Positions 46,507-51,901 of a DNA stretch of 51,901 bases are shown in pieces. Source of the stretch: Synechococcales cyanobacterium GL140_1_metabinner_5_sub (GTDB lineage: Bacteria > Cyanobacteriota > Cyanobacteriia > Cyanobacteriales > Chamaesiphonaceae); NCBI GenBank assembly GCA_025359065.1, contig JANYHM010000081.1, forward strand, positions 1-51,901, read 5' to 3'. Positions within the stretch are counted from its first letter, which is position 1. Every line of letters begins with the position of its first letter. The translations under genes and the position numbers were made by a program. The notes under the pieces are model-generated. The model saw nothing but the letters and a program-made list of their open reading frames with translations. It was not told the DNA's origin and searched no databases.

Positions 46507-47283
46507 TTACTTTTGGTCGATCGCCTTGTGAGTTTGGGGTACAACCCGCACAGTGGTTAAAGATTTCTTCAATAAAGCCTGCCACTCCAGCACTTGCTCG
46601 GGCAAAGGGGGTAGCGGATTGCCGTGATGGGGCTGTTCTAGGGCACTCACTGGCTGCAAGAATACGGGAATCTGTCGATCGACCACCGCAATCAGCTCGG
46701 CAGCCTGAGTCAAATCTTCTGTCAAAGTGGCTTGACTTACAATGATTTTGCCAAACACCCCACAGCCCTGCTCCACACATATCCGTAAAAATTCTTGGTG
46801 CGCTGCCCAATGTGATTCGCCGCTAACGCTGGGTAACTTAATATCCATTCCCACTAAATCTAGATATTCAACGATCAAAGCTAGCTGCTGAGGGCGATGG
46901 CCACCGGTTTCTAGATAGATCGGTAAGTCAGTAGAGCGCAGTAACGGCAGCAATTGTTGCAAAAATTTGGCGTGGAGTAACGGCTCACCACCGGTAATGC
47001 TGATGCTGTCATGTAGATGGGGAGTATTTTGATCTTTTACCCAACCCAAAATCTGATCTATCGATACCGGGTTGACATATTCCTGAAAATCTCGTTGGCC
47101 AGGAGTTTGCTCGATCTCACAGGTTTTTTGTGCCACCCAAGTATGCTCACTGTCACAATAAGTGCAGCGCAAATCGCAGCCCCCAAACCGCACAAAGATT
47201 TGCCGGGTACCTACGTTTAGCCCTTCTCCTTGGATTGCCGAAAAAATTTCTACCAGATTAGCCAGATTAGTTTGGGCAGACAT
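46507..47283 (-). CDS. queE: 7-carboxy-7-deazaguanine synthase
   Basis: 258 residues. A radical-SAM protein with CxxxCxxC at Cys36, Cys40 and Cys43 (FGGCDLRCTYCDSEHTW), the start VEIFSAIQGEGLNVGTRQIF, and the SAM-binding ISITGGEPLLH. QueE contracts the ring of carboxytetrahydropterin to carboxy-deazaguanine, an early step of queuosine tRNA modification. No other que gene lies nearby. The length is slightly greater than the 220-residue average. Confidence 0.93.
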   Translation of the reverse strand: MSAQTNLANLVEIFSAIQGEGLNVGTRQIFVRFGGCDLRCTYCDSEHTWVAQKTCEIEQTPGQRDFQEYVNPVSIDQILGWVKDQNTPHLHDSISITGGEPLLHAKFLQQLLPLLRSTDLPIYLETGGHRPQQLALIVEYLDLVGMDIKLPSVSGESHWAAHQEFLRICVEQGCGVFGKIIVSQATLTEDLTQAAELIAVVDRQIPVFLQPVSALEQPHHGNPLPPLPEQVLEWQALLKKSLTTVRVVPQTHKAIDQK

Positions 47284-47429
47284 ACATTATTAATTGATTT
47301 ACAAGTTCGCAGAAATTCATAATTTCACAGCTTTCTTCATAAAAGCACATCTTCTGTTTAAAGAAAATTTATCACTAAGCTGCGGTGATCTTGGTTAGCA
47401 TTATAAGAACTTCTGTCAGGAAGATTGCC

Positions 47430-47711
47430 ATGCTGCCAATATTATTGATCTTAGCTCTGCTCCTGTGTTTTTGGATTTTAGTCTCGCAGCTAATCCGCCG
47501 AGAACAATCTAGCCGACGACGGGTACTGGCGACCCAATATCCTCACACCTACAAACGAATCCCTCGCGATCCAGAAGAACAGTATATAGAAGGGATTGGC
47601 TACATCATTGGCGATGTTTCTTGCAAATACAATGCGCGATCGCCCTATATGCGCTGTGCTGTCAACCCTAGTGGGCTTTGTGAAGGCTGCCGTGACCACT
47701 ATCATCAATAG
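47430..47711 (+). CDS. DUF6464 family protein
   Basis: 93 residues from the ATG at 47430, preceded by an AGGAAG ribosome-binding site; the frame is open 15 codons further but the family starts here. A membrane helix is at residues 1-22 (MLPILLILALLLCFWILVSQ), then the cysteine-bearing domain YIGDV-type: GIGYIIGDVSCKYNARSPYM, RCAVNPSGLCEGCRDH. The four cysteines could bind metal. It is a cyanobacterial family of unknown function. It precedes the epimerase gene by 32 bases. Confidence 0.85.
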   Translation: MLPILLILALLLCFWILVSQLIRREQSSRRRVLATQYPHTYKRIPRDPEEQYIEGIGYIIGDVSCKYNARSPYMRCAVNPSGLCEGCRDHYHQ

Positions 47712-47743
47712 TAAATCTCCCCAAACTTTATGTCGGCTTAGAA

Positions 47744-48799
47744 ATGCAAATTAAGATCCAGCCTTTTACTGTAAACAAACGTGTCCCTCTGAAAATTAGT
47801 CGGGGTACTACTAGCCAGTCTACTAATATTTGGCTACGCATTGAGGCAGACGGTATTGAAGGCTGGGGTGAGGCCACTCCTTTTTCGATCGGCACTCTCC
47901 AACAAACCACTGCCGAAATCATGACGGCTTTGACGGAACTAACTCCGATCTTGGCCAAGTTTCATCCTCTCCAGCACCAAAGCATTGACAAAATGCTGCG
48001 AGAATCGGATTGGCAGCGAATCCCTTCCTCAGTGGTAGCAGCGATCGACTTAGCAATTCACGACTGGATCGGTAAAAAAGCCAAAATGCCTTTGTGGCAA
48101 CTGTGGGGCTTAGAGCCAGAAACAGCTCCGCCGATTTCGGTCACTGTGGGTATCAATTCTCCGGCTGGTGCCCAAACTAGAGTACGTCAGTGGCAAGAAA
48201 TTTTTGATTGCAATTTTTTCAAGTTAAAGCTGGGCAGCCCTGAAGGTATTGCTGCCGATCAAGCAATGTTTCAGGCTGTACAAGAAATTGTGCCAAAAGC
48301 TAAGCTCACCATCGATGCCAATGGTGGCTGGGACTTAGAACAGGCAATACTAATGACAAACTGGCTATATGAGCGGGGCGTTAGCTATGTGGAACAACCC
48401 TTGGCCAGAGGAGCAGAAGCTGATCTACCGAATTTGCAGCAGGCTTCACCCCTGCCGATTTTTGTGGATGAGAGCTTTTTTGTGAGCCAAGATTTGCCTA
48501 AATTAGCCGATCGAGTGGCTGGCATTAATATCAAACTAATGAAATGTGGGGGCTTAAGTGAAGCTCTGCGCAGCATTCATGCCGCGAGAGCTTACGGTTT
48601 GCAGGTAATGATTGGTTGCTATTCCGATAGCTGTCTATCGAATACTGCGGCGGCTCAATTGGGTTCTTTGGCCGATTATTTGGACTTGGATAGCCACCTG
48701 AACTTATTGGAAGATCCTTTTGTAGGAGCAACCATGCAAAAGGGTAAGCTGCTGCCTAGCAACTTACCCGGTTTGGGAATAGAACTGCATTCCAAATAA
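47744..48799 (+). CDS. Dipeptide epimerase, enolase superfamily
   Basis: 351 residues. The muconate-lactonising subgroup of the enolase fold is shown by the KxK acid-base pair in FFKLKLGSPEG, metal ligands in TIDANGGWDL, VEQPLARGAE and FVDESFF, and the second lysine in INIKLMKCGG. Residues 46-50 (EATPF) fit L-Ala-D/L-Glu epimerases, which act on murein peptides. The exact dipeptide is not certain. It converges with ycf4 with a gap of 1 base. Confidence 0.88.
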   Translation: MQIKIQPFTVNKRVPLKISRGTTSQSTNIWLRIEADGIEGWGEATPFSIGTLQQTTAEIMTALTELTPILAKFHPLQHQSIDKMLRESDWQRIPSSVVAAIDLAIHDWIGKKAKMPLWQLWGLEPETAPPISVTVGINSPAGAQTRVRQWQEIFDCNFFKLKLGSPEGIAADQAMFQAVQEIVPKAKLTIDANGGWDLEQAILMTNWLYERGVSYVEQPLARGAEADLPNLQQASPLPIFVDESFFVSQDLPKLADRVAGINIKLMKCGGLSEALRSIHAARAYGLQVMIGCYSDSCLSNTAAAQLGSLADYLDLDSHLNLLEDPFVGATMQKGKLLPSNLPGLGIELHSK

Positions 48800-48800
48800 G

Positions 48801-49403
48801 TTATAAGCCTTCTAGGGGAACACTTAAGAATCTGGCTAGCTCAGCACCCTGGGTTTCGATCTCAGTAAGGGCGATCGGTTCTCCTACCCGAGTTAGAGGA
48901 ATTTCTCGCCGACCTTTGACCCGAATAAATAGCGTGCGGCGAGGATTGATGCCGTCTTTGATATCTACTCGCACTGCTTGGATATCTTTCAGGGGATTTT
49001 TGACTTCGATCTGGCGGTTCTTGCCCGGGAAGCCCCAGCGGAAAACAGTTGATTCACCGGTTTCTTGGTTGAACTCATTGTAACCGCCGCCAATATCTAG
49101 GGCGATCGAACCCCATAGATACAAAGCAGTCAGGCTGCCCGCCACCCCATAAAAGCCCATCGCCACTCCCTGTGGGAAAAATGGCAGGTCGATCGAGTTC
49201 TCTATAAAGGGCAACAAATCGGTGTGCAGAAAGCTAGATAAACTTTCTAGCAAAAAGCCCCCACCGCCTAGAGTGACGATGCCCGCCCAGAAGTAATTGC
49301 TGAATCGACGCGAACCCAAGACAGGTTGTACCAAAATAGTTTTAGCAACCGCTACCGCAGCAGCCGGGGGCAGAGTTTGCTCTGGTATTGTTTGATCAGA
49401 CAT
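48801..49403 (-). CDS. ycf4: Photosystem I assembly protein Ycf4
   Basis: 200 residues from the ATG at 49403 (MSDQTIPEQ); the open frame extends 29 codons upstream without family sequence. After the N-terminal segment come two membrane helices (FSNYFWAGIVTLGGGGFLLE and GVAMGFYGVAGSLTALYLWG) and the stromal-type domain with GGGYNEFNQETGESTVFRWG and IEVKNPLKDIQAVRVDIKDG. Ycf4 stabilises newly made photosystem I subunits on the thylakoid. Confidence 0.93.
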   Translation of the reverse strand: MSDQTIPEQTLPPAAAVAVAKTILVQPVLGSRRFSNYFWAGIVTLGGGGFLLESLSSFLHTDLLPFIENSIDLPFFPQGVAMGFYGVAGSLTALYLWGSIALDIGGGYNEFNQETGESTVFRWGFPGKNRQIEVKNPLKDIQAVRVDIKDGINPRRTLFIRVKGRREIPLTRVGEPIALTEIETQGAELARFLSVPLEGL

Positions 49404-49640
49404 AGCAAAAATTGGATTTTTAAAGTTTTTTTCATTACTTAGTTTATTGTGGCACTTATTGGAAGCATCCAAGTTCTTTCTCCGGCTCAAAGTGGGAATT
49501 ATTAATGGTGAGTATAGACAGCTAATTTTGTGATGCCGACTAGAAGCAACAATTTGTAAATATCCCTAGCCTGTAAAGATCGCCATCGATCAAGCACCAA
49601 TCACATTGTGGCCTCCGGCATAAACCGCAAATTTACAGGA

Positions 49641-50324
49641 TCAATTAGCACGACAACTATCCTTTAGCATCCATTGCAAATAGGCAAGAAGTTTTTCGAC
49701 AGGATTAAGCTTGTACTCTTCAGGGTCGATGATCGCTAACTTACCATCAAGCTGAATAAATTGCCATAGGGTGCCACTTGTGACAATGCCATAGATGGTG
49801 GAGAGCGTTCGCCCGTGATCAGTGTTAAATCGTTGGGCTGCGACCATTTCGGCAATACATACTGCGACACTTTGCTCGGAGGTTTCCTCCGAGCCTTGAG
49901 TGGCAGGTTGACCCCAACCGTCTTGCAGGGAGCCTTTTTTGGCCTCCACGATCGTTACGATGGGGGCTTCTAAAAGGAGCTGGCTGGGGGAGTGGCCAAT
50001 AATGAAATCACAGATCCCGTTTAAGCCTTGTTCTCGTTCGCGTAGCGTCCCTGTAGGGGAATCGACTGTGAGTTCTTCGCCAGAGAAAATGCTGATGGTG
50101 TTGTGGTTAAGGGCGCGGAGTTCAGCAAGAATGGGAGCCACAATAAATTCGGAGCGAGCTTTTTCAGAACCTGTGACGGTGGCGATCGGCAGCATTATTG
50201 CCAGGGCTTGTTGGAGGAATATGCTGACTGCAATGGGTGCTAGCTCTGGGAAAAAGGTATCCGTCAGCAATTCTAGCTGAAATTTTTCACGCACTTCGCT
50301 GAGGGTAAAGCTACTGTAAGACAC
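49641..50324 (-). CDS. Restriction-nuclease-like hypothetical with two in-frame repeat insertions
   Basis: 227 residues from a GTG at 50324, giving the family-like start VSYSSFTLSEVREKFQLEL; the frame extends 23 codons further. The core motifs are SEFIVAPILAELRAL, NGICDFIIGHSP (Asp) and IVTIVEAKKGS (E-x-K), so the D...ExK order recalls PD-(D/E)xK nucleases. This is a common cyanobacterial hypothetical family. Compared with what I remember of it, two segments look inserted: SPTGTLRER after ELTVD, and PATQGSEETSEQSVAV between WGQ and CIAEM. Each coincides with a palindromic repeat. The reading frame is intact. Confidence 0.7.
   Translation of the reverse strand: MSYSSFTLSEVREKFQLELLTDTFFPELAPIAVSIFLQQALAIMLPIATVTGSEKARSEFIVAPILAELRALNHNTISIFSGEELTVDSPTGTLREREQGLNGICDFIIGHSPSQLLLEAPIVTIVEAKKGSLQDGWGQPATQGSEETSEQSVAVCIAEMVAAQRFNTDHGRTLSTIYGIVTSGTLWQFIQLDGKLAIIDPEEYKLNPVEKLLAYLQWMLKDSCRAN
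49874..49894. repeat. Palindromic repeat inside the nuclease-like gene, A
   Basis: A perfect palindrome with 9-bp arms, GCTCGGAGG and its complement, and a 3-base loop. It lies within a roughly 48-base segment that is absent from the family pattern, so it appears to be an in-frame insertion. This hairpin type is dispersed in many cyanobacterial genomes. Confidence 0.7.
50032..50066. repeat. Palindromic repeat inside the nuclease-like gene, B
   Basis: Contains GCGTAGCGTCCCTGTAGGGG, which matches a well-known interspersed repeat of Nostoc-like cyanobacteria (CGTAGCGTC... with TCCC/GGGA arms). It encodes SPTGTLRER in the gene and is in frame. Confidence 0.7.
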
Positions 50325-50570
50325 GATGAACACCGCTAAGAACTTTTTACTATTATGAACCTCTCCGACCCGCTCCGCACAAAAAACTATCAATTTCCTA
50401 TAATATTATGCTGATTAGGTAAATTGAGTACTATGCTAAATGCTGTCAGAATTTATTTATCAATTTAAGATGCTAGTCTAGATCTACCTATGTTTCTTTT
50501 TAAGTGCGCTGGGCAAAAGTATTTCGATCTGACAAATATCTATATTTAGCAATCAATATATTCACTTCCA

Positions 50571-51392
50571 ATGCCCACTCCAAAGCAAATCGCCCACGAA
50601 CGTCTCAAACAGCTTCTTACTGAAGCCGATTCTTCATCTTACGCATGGATGGATTCTGGCAAACATGTTGAGTGGACGGAAAATGTGAAATCCGCTCTTA
50701 GCCGACTACTCAGTGGCAATAGTGAGAAACTGAAAAAATTCAATTCCGTTGACTATAGTCCGGTCGTGTATTTCTTGGGGATAGACGAAAATATTTCTGA
50801 TGAGTCGTTTGCGGCTGATATGAATAGTTCGTTTGTGGATGGTATGAATAGAGCGATGGCTATCGTTCGATCTGCAATTCAAGAGTACGAAGATTACGAA
50901 ATTCAATCTGAAACGACCATCACGTCAAATAAGGAGCCTATCGCAGTGCATACACGCAAGATATTTGTTGTACATGGTCATGACAACGAAATGAAAGAAT
51001 CAGTTGCTCGATTTCTTGAACGGATCGATTTCGAACCTATAATTTTGCACGAGCAAGCAAGCGGCGGCGATACCATTATCGAAAAGTTAGAACGTCATGC
51101 TGATGTTTCATATTCTATTGTTCTTCTCAGTCCTGATGATGTTGGTGCTGTCAAAACAGATTCAAGTAACCTGAAACCTCGTGCTCGGCAAAATGTAGTT
51201 CTTGAGCTGGGTTATTTCATTGGCCGGCTTGGTCGATCACACGTTTGCCCTCTTGTTCGAGACTCGCTGGAAGTTCCATCAGATTTTCAGGGTGTTGTGT
51301 ATGTACCATTCAAGAACGAAGACTGGAAAATCCATCTCATCAAAGAACTAAAAAACCTCGGCTTTGACATTGATTCCAACAAGGCATTTTAA
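50571..51392 (+). CDS. TIR-domain protein, Cap12/Pycsar-effector type
   Basis: 273 residues. Residues 1-120 are a helical N-terminal domain of unknown role. Residues about 130-250 are a TIR-like domain of the type found in CD-NTase-associated Cap12 and related nucleotide-binding proteins: KIFVVHGHDNEMKESVARFL, YSIVLLSPDDVG, PRARQNVVLELGYFIGRLGR and PSDFQGVVYVPF. Glu212 is the probable catalytic residue for NAD cleavage. Family members are often antiviral effectors. No CD-NTase or STING partner is in view, but the window ends 509 bases downstream. Confidence 0.82.
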   Translation: MPTPKQIAHERLKQLLTEADSSSYAWMDSGKHVEWTENVKSALSRLLSGNSEKLKKFNSVDYSPVVYFLGIDENISDESFAADMNSSFVDGMNRAMAIVRSAIQEYEDYEIQSETTITSNKEPIAVHTRKIFVVHGHDNEMKESVARFLERIDFEPIILHEQASGGDTIIEKLERHADVSYSIVLLSPDDVGAVKTDSSNLKPRARQNVVLELGYFIGRLGRSHVCPLVRDSLEVPSDFQGVVYVPFKNEDWKIHLIKELKNLGFDIDSNKAF

Positions 51393-51502
51393 AACGGCTC
51401 TCATCATATACGAATCACATTCTACTAAATACCTTTTGCGAAAGATGTTTGGTAGGAGTACACAAGTTCAATAAAGTAGTTTAACTACATTGGTTAATCC
51501 TC

Positions 51503-51790
51503 ATGAAAATTGAATCGCTAGAAACACTTCACAAAAGTATGCAAGAAATCGGTGTTGATACGCAACAGTTTCATTTGCTTGCCGGTGCCGCTAGTTTCGA
51601 CTGCATGTTTTCCACCCGAGAAAATCCCTTTGTTTTGTCTCTCACCTCCAGAGGTGAAAATCCAAAATTCTTCAAATTTGATGTCCATCGTGGGTATCAA
51701 ATCAAAGAATATTTTGGGGAAATGTACAGTGATCTATTATCTGTATTGAGAATAGACGGGCCAGGGCAAACGCATCAAAAAAAATATTAA
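51503..51790 (+). CDS. Short DUF6037-like protein, probably truncated
   Basis: 95 residues (MKIESLETLHKSMQEIGVDT, FDCMFSTRENPFVLSLTSRG, FKFDVHRGYQIKEYFGEMY). The pattern resembles the N-terminal half of DUF6037, which is normally about 200 residues. The frame ends soon after an 8-A run (51777-51784), so a frameshift or sequencing slip is possible. It follows the TIR gene by 110 bases and might act with it. Function unknown. Confidence 0.5.
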   Translation: MKIESLETLHKSMQEIGVDTQQFHLLAGAASFDCMFSTRENPFVLSLTSRGENPKFFKFDVHRGYQIKEYFGEMYSDLLSVLRIDGPGQTHQKKY

Positions 51791-51901
51791 ATAGCTGCTG
51801 AATCAGTTTAGTGAAAAGGCTGCTAAAGTTGAGCAGAATACCATTACTTCTGAGGTTGATGCTTGTGCTCAAAAGCTCTAAACCATCTACAGAGATTAAC
51901 T

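Noticed and set aside
1-51901. tRNA, rRNA, tmRNA or CRISPR arrays
   Set aside because: No cloverleaf, rRNA-like block or regularly spaced repeat array was found on either strand by eye.

Overview
The window is a stretch of a cyanobacterial chromosome. It carries phycocyanin genes (cpcB, cpcA), the phycobilisome-degradation gene nblA, the photosystem I assembly gene ycf4, a DUF6464 gene, and many HIP1-type GCGATCGC octamers (for example near 4770, 11571, 16872 and 36336). A pil/hmp-type chemotaxis operon suggests a motile strain that moves with type IV pili. The genus cannot be named from sequence alone.

Layout. 1-6160: housekeeping and small regulatory genes (a DUF442-type phosphatase, a DUF2252 protein, an ECF sigma factor with its ChrR-like cupin anti-sigma, rsmH, a geranylgeranyl-reductase-family flavoprotein). 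6161-10198: a very large secreted-type enzyme that joins an alkaline phosphatase, a phytase-like domain and a DUF4114-type C-terminus, closed by a clear terminator. 10303-16230: an accessory island with an orphan type I restriction subunit (hsdR without hsdM or hsdS), a PIN/HTH toxin-antitoxin-like pair, an intact 996-bp IS630 element with TA target duplication, and fragments of a RelA/SpoT-like gene and a ferredoxin-like gene. 16236-18674: cpcBA on the minus strand and nblA on the plus strand, divergent, with a textbook NtcA site ahead of nblA. The nblA stop codon touches the stop codon of glyQ. 18795-27328: a lipase-like hydrolase and the five-gene signalling operon patA-like/cheY/cheW/MCP/cheA. 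27587-27799: a 213-bp non-autonomous element with 15-bp inverted repeats and an 8-bp target duplication, IS66-like. 28119-31917: glyS, a DUF815 ATPase and a small conserved protein.

32129-39015: a DUF4114/RTX protein sharing its C-terminal modules with the large phosphatase, then a DUF4331 protein, a hairpin terminator, and an apparent operon of exported or membrane proteins (185-aa unknown, TPR, DUF6683-like, HupE/UreJ-like with an EF-hand-like loop). This cluster is the best candidate for an undescribed envelope system. 39050-49403: ABC ATPase, a one-TM coiled-coil protein, bioB, Uma2 nuclease, a class I lysyl-tRNA synthetase (unusual for this phylum), aroQ with a 42-aa gene just upstream, queE, DUF6464, dipeptide epimerase and ycf4. 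49641-51901: a nuclease-like gene carrying two in-frame palindromic repeat insertions, a TIR-domain protein of the Cap12 type and a short DUF6037-like gene, which together look like the edge of a defence region.

No tRNA, rRNA or CRISPR array was recognised.
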